Of a DNA stretch of 64,000 bases, positions 36,313 to 47,457 are shown piece by piece. The stretch is from Tilletiaria anomala UBC 951 (Eukaryota > Basidiomycota > Exobasidiomycetes > Georgefischeriales > Tilletiariaceae), in the NCBI RefSeq assembly GCF_000711695.1, contig NW_013547020.1:124001-188000 (forward strand). The letters run 5' to 3'. The translations under genes were made by a program, and so were the position numbers. The notes under the pieces were generated by a model. The model ran no database searches. It saw only the letters and a program-made list of their open reading frames with translations, and was not told the DNA's origin. Positions within the stretch are counted from its first letter, which is position 1. Each line of letters starts with the position of its first letter.

Positions 36313-38957
36313 ATGGCTCCCAAGCAGCCATCTACTAAGGGCGGCAAGAGCAAGAAAAAAGGCGGCGGAGGCGTCGACATTGCACAGGCCGAGGACGATC
36401 CTCTCCATGCAGTAATTCTCGCCGACTCTTACAACTCCCGCTTCCAGCCCTTGACGCTGGACAAGCCGAGATGCTTATTACCCCTCGTCAATGCACCGCT
36501 TATCGACTGGACCTTGGAAGCCTTGGCGCTGGCTGGTGTGCAGCACACCTACGTTTTAGCCCGTTCTCATGTCGAACTCATTCGTGACCATGTCGCTTCC
36601 CGCATGGACAGCAGCATGATCACTGTTATTGCGACTCCTGAGGCGAGAAGCGTGGGCGACGCAATGCGAGAGCTCGATACCAAGCAACTCGTCAAGTCAG
36701 ACTTCCTACTTGTGCACGCAGACTGCGTCGGTAACATGGACCTAGCCGAAGTGATCAGGATCCACAAGGAGCGTCGGAAAGCCGACAAGGACGCGATCAT
36801 GACTATGTGCACCATGTCGACTGCTGCGGGCAGTCGCAGTCGGTGCGTTTTCCCATGAGTCTCTTACAAGAAACCCGGATTTTGACACCTTGCTTGCAGA
36901 CCATATGGTGACTTGGCACTCTTCTGCCTGCAAGGTGAAACGACTCAGCTCTTGCACTACGAGGCCCTCCCCGCGATACCGCGAAAGAAGGGTATATCGC
37001 TGCCTTCCATTCTCTTCGATGAGAAGGAAGGACATGCGGAAGTCGAGTTGCGAAATGATCTCGTTGACTGTGGTGTCGATGTCTGCAGTGTCGACGTGCC
37101 GCCGCTCTTCTCCGAAAACTTTGACTACCAAGACCTGCGCCGCGACTTTGTAACGGGGATTCTCACTTCCGACCTGCTAGAGTCAAAGATATACGTACAC
37201 GTCGCGCCATCGTCGCCACATCGGATAACCGCATCCAGTTCCAGCACGCGAAGTGTGTGGGCCCCTCGAACAGGAAGGGGCTGGGGTTATGCAGCGCGCG
37301 TCCGGGACCTTCGCACCTACGTTGCGATCAGCAAGGACGTGATTTCCCGTCGGCTTGCACCTCTCGGTCCTGGTGGCAACATGCCGGGTGGAAGCCGTTA
37401 CAGTATTAAAGCTGGCTTGCGATATACGGGAGACGATGTACACCTCAGCCGAAGCTGCAGCATTGAGTCTGGCACGCTTATTGGACCTGCCTGCAAGATC
37501 GGGGAACGGGTCACGATCCGGAGGAGCATCATTGGGCCAGGCTGCATCATTGAGGATGGCGCTCATATCTCGGACTCGTACATCTGGGCAAATTGCAAGA
37601 TTGGGGAAGATGCCACGATTCAAGAGAGTGTTCTAAGTGAGGAGGTTCACCTGCTAGAAGGCGTGAAGGTCGGGCGAGGGACACTCATCGGTCAGGGCTG
37701 CATCATTGGCTCGCGAGTTAAGCTGTGTCCCATGTCAAGGGTGGCCAAGATCAGGTACTCCGACGCGCAAAGATTAGAGGATGAGGACGATGAAGACTTC
37801 TCCAGTGCCCCGCTGGCTGCCGAGATGTCATCAAACCAGGCCCAGAATCCATCTTTCTCCTCAGGGTCGTCAGACCTTGGGGTCGGGGGTCAAGGCTTCC
37901 TCTGGCCTTTGCGCGGGCAAGAAGGCGCCGAAGATGATGAGGACATCTATGACGACGACATAGTGGAAGACGCGCGAAATGTTGCAATCTTACAGCTCGC
38001 TGCGGGAGACGAAGGGGTGCAACTGTACGATGACGCGTCCGACCTTTCGTCCATCGACGGTGATTCTGACTTTGGTGAAGACAGTGATGACGAAGTCAGT
38101 GCGATCTCATCGGCAACTTCAGCAGCGGCCAATTCGCGAATGGCAGGCAAATCAACGGCAAGGGCTTCAGGTGCGCGAGCAGATAGCGGTATGGGCGCTA
38201 GGAGTGAAGACATGAAGACCTCCTTGACGCTGAGCGGCTCGGCAGCCACGGCAGGCGAGAAAGCGGCGGCGCAGCAGCGCCTGGTCGACTTTCACGAAGA
38301 AGCACTCGCATCTCTTAACCGCGCTTACGATGAAAAACACCAGATCTCCAACATCTCGATCGAACTCAAAACGCTGCGCATGTCGAGCAACGTACCACCA
38401 AAAGAGGTGTGCTCCACAGTCGTTGCGTTCACACTGAGCAAGTGCGATGCAACAAAGCCGAAGGAATTGGTCGAAACGATGGACCACTGGGGCGAGCTCA
38501 TTGCCTCGGTCGCTTCTGATGACGAGATTGAGGCAATTAGCGTGATGCAGGTACGTGTGCGGTCTGGCCTGCTCCAGCCGATGATCGCTTCGCGCGTTAC
38601 TCACATACCTCCCTTTGGCTGCCCCTCTTCTTTTTGCAGGCCTATTGCGCCGCATTCAACGAAACACATGGCCGCCTCTTTGTGCCGCTGCTCAAGAAGT
38701 GGTACAACGACGATGTCGTGTCGGAGGAAGGTATACTGGAGTGGTACAAATCGCCGCGATCGAGCAAGCCTCCTGCACCTACAGAACATCTCCTTAGCCA
38801 TCCCCAGCTTGCATCTAGCCAAGCAGGAGCAATGGGTGGTGCCGTGATGGCCGTCGATTTGGAAGTCTATGCCGGGCTCAAGAAAGCCGCACATGAAGTC
38901 ATCATGCTCTTGCTTGAGGACAGCGAGGATGAAGACGATGATGAAGAGGACGAATAG
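36313..38957 (+). CDS. GCD6: Translation initiation factor eIF2B subunit epsilon
   Basis: It is the catalytic subunit of the nucleotide exchange factor for eIF2 in the cytosol. Exons 36313-36842, 36900-38550, 38640-38957; 832 aa. The N-terminal nucleotidyltransferase-like domain shows HAVILADSYNSRFQPLTLDK and PRCLLPLVNAPLIDWTLEAL. The junction GYAARVRDLRTYVAISKDV precedes the left-handed beta-helix with hexapeptide repeats such as SIESGTLIGPACKIGERVTI. An acidic linker rich in Asp/Glu/Ser follows (about residues 485-610). The C-terminal HEAT-like W2 domain carries the exchange activity: AYCAAFNETHGRLFVPLLKK, EEGILEWYK, and an acidic EDEDDDEEDE end. It is longer than yeast Gcd6 (712 aa), mainly in the linker. 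Introns are 57 and 89 nt. Confidence 0.95.
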
Positions 38958-39493
38958 CGCTGCGTAAAACGAGTACGCAAGAAAAGGTGGCGCGTCTCTT
39001 GCATATCCCAACGTAATCCTCGTTCACGTGTTCATGAAATGCTTTCGATACTTGTATTAAGCCTCTGTGCAATGAATGCGGTCATCACCATGTTGCTAGC
39101 TGCCTACGGTGGGCTATGGGGGCCATGGGTAGGGTCAGTCGAGACTGAGGCTTAAAAACTGCGCGATTTTGTCGTGGGCGTGCGATGCGTGCGGTGTAAA
39201 GAGGTGTTGTATCATCACAAAACAAAAGGTAAAATGCGTTCATTGCCAAGCAGGCGCGCTACTCTAGTCAAAATCTGGCCGATGAGCACCGGGCTGTTGT
39301 CTCCAATTACACAAACTCCCTCTGGCTACGACCTAATACTGACCAATGTCACGATTTGTGGGGAGGAGGAGAGGATCTGCCGCAAAGGACAGAAAGAACC
39401 ACGTGGCAATGTATTCAACCCTGCCGCGGCAATAGGCCCAATCATCGGCACATCCACAGCCTCTCCCCACTACTCACTCATGCTGGACTATGG

Positions 39494-39507
39494 TATATAT
39501 ATATATA
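39494..39507. repeat. (TA)7 microsatellite
   Basis: A short uninterrupted TA run in the intergenic stretch. It could act as a TATA-like element for an unseen transcript, but no gene follows. Confidence 0.75.
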
Positions 39508-40494
39508 CATGTATGCCCAACTGACTTGTATGAATCTAGCCATTCTCCCTCCCTGCCTTTATAGATTGCCTCTGCACCTATTGAGATGGGTGGGTCTATT
39601 GTGAGCGGAAACGTAAAAGACACAGGGCCAGAAGAGTGTCATAAGTGTGGGAAGCAGATTCTGGCAGAATTGGACTCTTGAGTGACATCCCAGCTTCGTA
39701 TGCTTGTGCAGTACCTTGCGATTTGCAGTGGCTAAAAAGTGTTACGCTTGTGAGGTGTGTCTGCCATATGCACCATGGATGCAAAACAGGCAGGGAGTCT
39801 CCAAGTGCGTTCTCGTGGTATAACCCATTTTGGATATCTGCCCCCCAGACACGATAACTCCGTCCCGAGAAATCAGAAAGGCCAGTTCAGCTGTAGCAGG
39901 CAGTGGCCTGCAGTGGCTACAGTACCAATGTTGTCTTGCAGTGCCTTGCGTTCCGCCGCACCGCCGCACCGCGGCACCGGCGGGATCGCTAGTGCGGCCG
40001 AGCCGCATCAGGGATAATCGCCAGCTTGCTTCGGTTACCGGGGCAGCCACTAACAAGCACAAAGATACCGCACGGGCGCGCAATCGGAATCTGTTGTGGT
40101 ATCTCGCTCGTGCCGTGCTGCCATCGACCTCTTCTCGTCCTTATTTCAGATGGGCTTTTCTGCAGGTGCAGCTATCATCACTGCTCTAGAGATACACACC
40201 CGCCCGCCGCCTGGCCAGTGGCCACCAGCACACAGCACCATCTGCTTTACCAATGCCACAGGTAGACAGACGAATTGGTCACACAATGCCCAATCCCGTC
40301 GGCGTATTTTGATTGTTATTCTGCGACACATGTCATGACCATCCCCATCTTTTCCATACACCCGTCTCATTCCAGTCAATCATCAGTCCCTTTTTGGCCG
40401 GGTGCAAGGACCTACGTTGTACCGTGCCAGCCAGGCTTCACACTCGCCGAGCACTTTTCCTCTCCTTGGGTTCTGGTTCGTCTTTTTAGAAGCA

Positions 40495-40522
40495 TCTTTT
40501 CTCTTCCTCTCTCTTTCTCTTC
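40495..40522 (+). promoter_or_regulatory. CT-rich tract in the chitin deacetylase promoter
   Basis: A run made only of C and T lies about 140-170 nt before the start codon. Pyrimidine tracts like this mark transcription start regions of strongly expressed fungal genes. The tract is seen; its role is inferred. Confidence 0.45.
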
Positions 40523-40663
40523 AAGACGATCTTTATTAGCCTCGTCGCCGCCGCGACATTGACCTCGAAGCGGCACCGAGTGGACGCACCAGTCCAAGCT
40601 ATAGAGCCGGATTGCACCCAACAACACTCACACTTCGTCCAACAGTAGATTCGACCAGCCATA

Positions 40664-42159
40664 ATGCAGCTCAACTCGTTTACGCTGCTTCTCGTAGCTC
40701 TTGTCCCCGCCGGCCAAGCACTTGCCGGGCACATGGGCAAGGGCATCCCAGGCCACCACATTCAGAAGCATCACCATGACCTCGCCACACCATCGCTGCT
40801 GAAGCGGGCTCCGGCAGCGGCCGCGACCAACGACGCGAGCTTCGCCAATATTAACAGCACCACGGCGCAGTGCAAACCGTATTATATCGAGTCAGTCAGC
40901 GCCTTCTCCAAGGAGTTCCCACCCGTGTGGGAAATCGCAGACATCCTGCCGAACGACACCGAGGCGCAGCAGATATGGCAGCGGATCCAGGCATCGGGCA
41001 AGATCCCCGACATCGCCCCCCGAGGGCTTCCGACCGGCAGCATGCAGGGCAACGGCTCACGATACGATGCGGTTGCTGACCCGGATTGCTGGTGGACAGC
41101 AACAAAGTGCACAACGCCAAAGCATCCAGGCATCCCCAACGACATTGTCACATGCCCCGAGCCACACATATGGGGCATTTCCTTTGACGACGGCCCAAAT
41201 TGCACGCACAACGCCTTCTATGACTTCCTCAAGGAGAACAACCAAAAGGCCACCATGTTCTACATTGGCTCCAACGTCATGGACTGGCCACTGCAGGCTC
41301 AGCGCGGCCTCACTGACGGTCACCAGTGAGTCAACGTTCTTCTGGTTACCTCTTGACACGGCTGCACCAGGCGGGCGCGCTGATCCCACGCACTTGGGCC
41401 GCTTGCTTTCTTCCTTTCAGGCTCTCAGCACACACATGGAGTCATCGCTACCTGACTGCACTCACCAGCTCGCAGATCTTTGCCGAACTATACTACACGG
41501 TCAAGGTGATCAAATACGTCGTCGGCGTGACCGTAACGTCGTACCGCCCGCCATACGGTGACATTGATGACCGCGTGCGGGCCATCGCCAACGCGCTCGG
41601 CCTCGACACGATCATTTGGACCGACGACACGAATGACTGGCAAATTGCACCGCAGGGCCCTTCGCCGACTGCGGTGATCGACCACAACTACGGCTCCATC
41701 ATCGCCAAGGCTACATCCACCCCGCTGGACCAGGCCGGCATCCTCGTCCTCACGCACGAGATTAACGGTGAAACAATGGATGAGTGGATGAAGGAGTACC
41801 CGCTGGTGAAGAACGCGTTCAAGCACGTCGTCCCCATCGACACATGCCGCAACAAGACACAGATCTACCAGGAGCAACAGTATGTGTACCCGAACTTTTC
41901 GCAGTACATACAAGGCAACACAATGCCGCAAGGCCTGCCGAAGGCAAACGCGATCAAAGCGAAAGCAGCGCAGTACACCATCACGGCTAGCCAGCCGAGC
42001 CGGCCATTAACAAGCACAGCAGCTGCCAGCAGTAAGGGTACAGGCAGCCAGGCCGGTTCCAAGAGCGCAGCGACTGCATCGTTCTCCTCATCCACCCTCG
42101 TGCTCGTCGCTGTTGCTGCTGCCGTCATCGTAGGGAGCTCCGTCACGCTTGCGCTCTGA
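40664..42159 (+). CDS. Chitin deacetylase, secreted and probably GPI-anchored
   Basis: Exons 40664-41325 and 41421-42159; 466 aa. It removes acetyl groups from chitin to give chitosan at the cell wall. A signal peptide is clear (MQLNSFTLLLVALVPAGQAL). The NodB polysaccharide deacetylase domain has motif 1 GISFDDGPNCT (catalytic Asp and metal Asp), motif 2 QLSAHTWSH (the two metal His, joined across the 95-nt intron), motif 3 SYRPPYGDID, then DTIIWTDDTNDWQ and VLTHEI. The C-terminus has a Ser/Thr/Gly-rich spacer followed by a hydrophobic end (LVLVAVAAAVIVGSSVTLAL), typical of GPI attachment. Several Asn-X-Ser/Thr sites fit secretion. All catalytic residues look present. Confidence 0.95.
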
Positions 42160-43084
42160 ACCGCTCCCGCACATCTGCATTCTAATCACTGTCCAGACGA
42201 GCTCCCACCTCAACCTCGCATTTAACTTCTTCGCCTCAAATCATCCGCTCATTAGTGCACATACACCACAGTTCCACCCCACTCAACGTCCATTGTAGCA
42301 GTAACATAAGCCCCTATCCGCTTTTTTCGTCTTTCGCACATCCATCGCCGCCGCCGATGCCATCATCATCGTTCTCGCTGCAGGCGGCCGAGCCCAAACA
42401 ACGCAAGGCATACAGATTCATCAGAAGCCACTCGACGAGACAGTGTGCCTTGTAGACCGGCCCTATTGTCGATGATTATGTTAACAAGACTTTATGCAAG
42501 GACGGCATGACAAGCCGCCGCGAGGCTCGTGTGCAGGCCCTACACGGGGGCCGTTCGATTATCACATGTCACCACACACGTACTTAACTGTGCAATCATC
42601 ACGGACTATGTAATCACCCACCTTTCTTTTCGCACCCTCCGCGACTTCGCTTTCCCGTGCCAGGCTGGCGTACGCGCACGTGACGATGCCATCGTCAACG
42701 GGGGCCCACGCGCACCAGCACAGAATGGATGCGATCGACGCGGAGGAATCACAAGAGGAGGCTGGAGAAGCAGCGGCTCTGGTGTGTCTGGAACAATCCT
42801 CGCCGTCTGCGTTGTTTACTTTTCTCTTGTCTACTCAGTACGCTCCGCCTCACCTTACCGTCATGCGGAACTGCACAGTCTACCTGCTGCTTACATCTGT
42901 GTATTTACCATTCATACTCTTCTGCCTGCTTCCTCTCTGCAATTAAAAAGCAATTCTCGACGCGCAAAACTTCAATGCTGCTGCCACTATACATGTTCGC
43001 GTGCTTGTGTGGCATTTCTACCGTTTCATGCTACAAGCGTCGTCAGAGCCCTTCCGCACATGATTGTCGAACTGCTGCCAAGAT
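42160..43084. other. Convergent spacer, chitin deacetylase / F-box gene
   Basis: This 925-nt stretch lies between two converging stop codons. It has overlapping short frames but nothing recognisable. Long 3' UTRs are the simplest reading. Confidence 0.45.
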
Positions 43085-45315
43085 TCATACCATCCCCAGC
43101 CCCTTTATCGTCGTCTTAGTAGTTGCCACAGCACTCGTGGCCGTAGCAGGCTTGCGCACGTAATCCGCAATCCAGCAATTTCCCCTCGCCGTACCAATGC
43201 AGATCAACCCAGCAGCTTCATCGATGCAGATCTCCGTTAGTACGTCTGATCTGCTTGGCACCCCGAACGAGCTGCCGATCGACGAGGACGGTGAGGAAAA
43301 GGCCGCAGACCCAAATGGAAGCTCCGAGCTGGTGCTGGGCGCGCGCCTATCGGGTGTGCCCTGGGTCGGCGGCGTAGGAGGTGAAACTGCCGCGGACTCA
43401 AGACCGACAGCACGCGGCGGCGATGCTGGTGCCGGACCGGCAGGGCAGACCGTCTTAGGTACCGTGGGACGTAGAAAGCTACTCGAGATGTCGTTATTTG
43501 GAATGTTGCTGGAAGGAGCCGGGAGAGCGGGAAGGCCGACATCCGGTATCGGTCGAAGAGGAAGCATGGCGATCGTTGCGGCATCGACACTTCCAGAATC
43601 ATCTGGTTGGCGAGTTAAGGCTCGAATACACGACACAGGTGGCACTCCACCGGTCAGATTGCTCATCAGCACCGCTCGCTTGCCCAATGCGCCGATTGCA
43701 CCACCTGTAATGCGTTCGTTCGGAAGCGCAGCTCTGCCAATGACGCGTGGCGGCCATTCGTAAGGGAAAGGATGGCTAGACGGGCGCTTCTTCCGCTGGA
43801 AGGCGTAGTGCAAGACCGTTTTACTGTCGATCATCTGGAGGATGATGCGGCCGCACTTTGCATCGGCCGTCTTGCTGCGCTGGCTCGTACACCCAGGTCG
43901 GGGCCTGGGTTCCTCGCTTATAGTCACGCTGAGCAAGGGTCGTGAGGATTCATCAGGTGTTTGTCGAGCGATGACTCGGCCTGGCGGTATGGGAGTGTCC
44001 TCCTTCAGGTCGATCGTGCTGGGATCAGGATGCCTGTCTTCGAGAAGCGATGCACTTGGATTCATTCTCGGCGATGGTGCATCCGAGAGTTCGGAAGTCT
44101 CTTCGGCAGACGATGGCAGAGAGAAAACCTCGATCGATCCTGCGCGTGTCACGGAGATGACTGAGTTTTCTAAGAGCTTGACAGAAGCAGTCGAGCATCG
44201 CGATCCTGTTTCCATCGTTGCTCGCCAGCCTGTCGTCCATTTGAAGACGTGGATGAAGCCGACGTAGGTCCCAATGGCTGCAGAAAATATTTTATTAGTA
44301 GCGCATCCATCTGGACTTGTTTGTGAGTTGGTTGAAAGCTTACTTATGTAGTCCCCGCGCAATGACACGCAATGTGTACCAAACCATTCCCGTGGATTCA
44401 ACGATGCTCTCTGATCGAGCATGGCCGGCCGCTTGTCCAAGTCGAGCACGTACACAAGACATCCAGCGCTGCTCTACAAAGTGAAAGAAAATAATGAGCT
44501 TTCCAGATGGCGAATCGTTTTGTTTCTGGCAACCTGGCAATCCGACTCACATAGTACGATCCCACGACGCAGACAAGCCTTTTCTCGTCTTGACTCAACT
44601 CTGCGTCCACACACGTGATATCACCACCGGTGTCAATCTCACTGAGTAGCACCTGCTTTCTTCGCTTGCGCCTCTCATTCGCAGCAGTATTCGTAAGAAG
44701 GCTGCTCAGCTCGTTTGAGCCAAAGGACGAGCTAGGAGGCATCTCGCCCGCTGTGCTTCTGAGCTCCGCCGATTCTTCATTGTAGCTGGTTTGCTCTGGG
44801 ATGTTGCTGCCTTGTGCCTCCGGCAAAGGATTTGACATGTTCCATATTCGAATCCAGCCGTCTACAGCGCCGGTGACGAGGTATCTCCCGCATCGACCTG
44901 AAACGATTTTCATGCATGTGATACGGTCGATGTGCGCCCTGGTCCGGAAGACGGTTTGGGGCTCGGAGCCGTAAGTGTTCCATCTTTCAGACAGCTCCTC
45001 TGACGTGATCAGCATCGAAATCAATTCTTGAACCTTGTCCTCGTTGGTACCGTTGGAATTGTCGGATTTAGGAAGCACAGGATGCTCACGTTGCCAGTCG
45101 TCCAACACCGTCGACCACAATGAGATCGACTTACACGCGAAATGAAGCGAACGACATACTCTGTTGCAAGACAAGATAGTGCTTGGCGGGACGAGTCGTA
45201 AGATCTTGATGATCAGCTCGGTCGGCAAAGATGCTAGCGACGCCGCTCGGCCGTTGTTCCCTGCAAGATTATGGCCGTCCGCAACAAATTCGGCTGCCCG
45301 AAGCACCGTCGCCAT
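43085..45315 (-). CDS. F-box / WD-repeat protein
   Basis: Exons 44551-45315, 44344-44473, 43085-44277; 695 aa. An F-box lies at about residues 28-70: LASLPTELIIKILRLVPPST, then CNRVCRSLHFACKSISLW. WD-like repeats follow, the clearest being HIDRITCMKIV then RYLVTGAVDGWIRIWNM. Weaker strands occur at SAGCLVYVLDLDKR, YVGFIHVFKW and ISVTRAGSIEVFSL. The C-terminal third is Pro/Ser-rich, with a last strand pair LICIGTARGNCWIADYV. Such proteins are substrate receptors of SCF ubiquitin ligases; the target is unknown. The second intron starts with GTAAGC and gives GDYITIGTYVGF when removed. The family is not closely identified; the exon borders are consistent in phase. Confidence 0.8.
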
Positions 45316-46090
45316 TTTTGCATACGCTCGAATCGACCAGCTCGACCGCCTGGGGCTGAGCCCTCAATAGTGGCCGGGCGGTGTTTTCCATGGGCAGTGG
45401 CGTTCAGCAACGTCTGCACAACAGTCGTGTGTCTCCCATGGAACGCCCATTATTCTTCCTGTTTCACGGTCTTGGGCACTTGGCACATTGAAACTAAGGA
45501 AGCATCGTGTCGAATGCGTTATCAAGGCTGAATTGATGTGCTCGTGTTTAAGGCATGCCGGTTCCGCTTGTATTGACCCCCCAAAATACTCCATAGCTCA
45601 ATCATGAACTTCGGTTGGCATTGATATATAAGCTTTCTTCGCTTTCACGATCTCTGAGTTGCTTTGCAGCGCCTCATCGCACAGACGAGTGAACCGTTTC
45701 GGGATGCTTTTTTCTCATTAGCAGCATCCAAAGCTTGCACGGCAGGAAAGCAAAACGAAAGGACGCGACGCGACGCGGGCCTGTGAGAAAATATCCAGGT
45801 CTCTGGCATTTGCATCATTCCCACGGAAGGCTCGCATCAATCCTGAGAATAAGCCACATCGGAGAACCACACATGACGAGGTGCGCTTGGTCTTTGCCAG
45901 ACAGATGACCAATCATAACTTCAAAGGAAATGCCCATGGAAAATACGTGCCATAAAGGAGAGAGGCTGGACACAGAGAGACATCCAACCCAGCAGCAGGG
46001 CAAAGCCAGCAGCAGCCCTTGCTGTCGACTTTGGCGGATCCATCGCTATTGCTGCTGGCGCTGTGTCCACCCTAGAGAGAGGCAATCGAC
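45316..46090. promoter_or_regulatory. F-box gene promoter and VMA10 3' region
   Basis: This 775-nt spacer lies between two minus-strand genes. It includes GATATATAAG at 45622-45631, which on the minus strand could serve as a distant TATA element for the F-box gene. Nothing else is recognised. Confidence 0.4.
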
Positions 46091-46737
46091 TCAAGCTCGC
46101 TGAGCATTCCGGTGCAGCTCGGGCTTTACGTCCATGACCTTTTGCAGCAGATTCTTGACGACGGCATCCTGGTTTTTCTTGAAAGCTTGGTCGATTTCTA
46201 ACAGCTTTGCCTCTGTCTCTTTGTCCACTGCGGTCTGGACGCTGGTTGCCGAGCCCTCGTACTATGTGTTGGAGAGGAGACGATCAAAGTTGAACTCTCG
46301 TGAACGACACTGGACCACGATGGTTTGAGCAGCACTCACCTCCTTCTGGAATGCCTTGAACTCCTGTTCTTTCTTTGCCTTGATGTCTTCAATTTCCTTG
46401 GCTGCTTCCGTTCGCGCGTCCTTGAGCTTCTGTGTCCGATCTGTATCACAATGTTGCGATGGCGTAAAAGGGCCGAAGGATGTTTCAGTCTCGTCACTTG
46501 AACAGCATGTCCTCTTTCGCGCTCATGTGACACTGACATGTCCGAGCCTTTTGTACGATCTTTGCCGCCTCCTTCTCCGCCTCTAGCAGGGTCGAGATAC
46601 CCTGGGATTGTTGAGCAGCCTGCATGCAACGCAACAATCGGAGAGAAGCGGCGCAATTAGGAATCAAACGATCAACACAATTTCGCTGCGATGCTGCGCA
46701 TTTGTACGCCACCCGCTGAGCATTTAGAGCTTACCAT
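46091..46737 (-). CDS. VMA10: V-type H+-ATPase subunit G
   Basis: Four exons: 46735-46737 (the ATG alone), 46538-46619, 46340-46440, 46091-46261; 118 aa, like yeast Vma10 (114). The spliced start is MAAQQSQGISTLLEAEKEAA, then KIVQKARTYRTQKLKDAR, TEAAKEIEDIKAKKEQEF and a C-terminal end VMDVKPELHRNAQRA. This is the long alpha-helical stalk subunit that pairs with subunit E in the peripheral stalk of the vacuolar proton pump. Introns are 115, 97 and 78 nt. The Tyr of KARTYRT is rebuilt across the second intron, which uses a GTCAGT donor. No single open frame shows the whole protein, so it is easily missed by gene finders. Confidence 0.92.
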
Positions 46738-47457
46738 GGTGCACGTCTATGTTTACTTGTCAGCCGTAATCTCCGTGCTGTGAGCCAGATCTAGGGAGGC
46801 TGATGTCTTGTATGCGACGCCTCGTACAGATGCTAGACTTCGGTGCCCTTTATTGTTGGTGCGGTTCAGGAGGCAATGATGCGCAGTGGTCGGCGCTGGG
46901 GCCGCAGGCTCGTCTTGACTTGAAGGTGTACCGAAGGCGGAACGGCTGAGATGCTGCGCTCTACTGCCGTGCGCAGCCTGCCTGACCCTCTCCTTCACTC
47001 TGTGCCACACCTTTACCACACAGCATCCACAGAAAGCTGTCTGCTGGTTTGCTCACCTTGCTCTGCTTTCTTCCTCATCATCCGCTCCGTTCTAATCTCA
47101 GTCCTTATCTTGTCCTATCCAGAGGCACATAGGTCCAAAGGGAAAGAGGCAGTGAGGAGACCTGACGCCTCTGTACATGTCTGGCTCTGTAAGGTTTCGA
47201 AGACTGTAGCATGTGCCGTGCGCGGTGAAGTTTGTCTCGCACCTGCGTTTGTACCCTGTCTAGTCGACAACCACGAGCGGCCCCCTCAGTTGACAGCGGC
47301 GCCCTCTCCGTACGATCTGCATAGCGCATCCAAAGAACCTTCCTGGCTTCTTGGTGCTGCTTAATAGGGAGGAAATAACAGCAAGCGTAGCGTACAGACC
47401 ACTTCCAATCGCACCGATTGGGGAGGAACTCTCCCGCAGAGGCCAACATCGTTCACC
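46738..47457. promoter_or_regulatory. Shared divergent promoter, VMA10 / PTA1
   Basis: A 720-nt spacer between outward-facing starts. A 137-codon frame on the plus strand (46951-47364) has no recognisable features. I see no repeat. Confidence 0.4.

Larger units (their letters stand above)
38958..40663. other. Gene-poor stretch, 1.7 kb, with the chitin deacetylase promoter
   Basis: It contains only short unsupported frames. A (TA)7 run lies at 39494-39507 and a long pyrimidine tract at 40495-40522, about 150 nt before the chitin deacetylase ATG. No transposon ends or tRNA are seen. Confidence 0.5.

Noticed and set aside
46951-47364. 137-codon plus-strand frame in the VMA10/PTA1 spacer
   Set aside because: No family resemblance. 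It lies in the presumed promoter and leader of PTA1.
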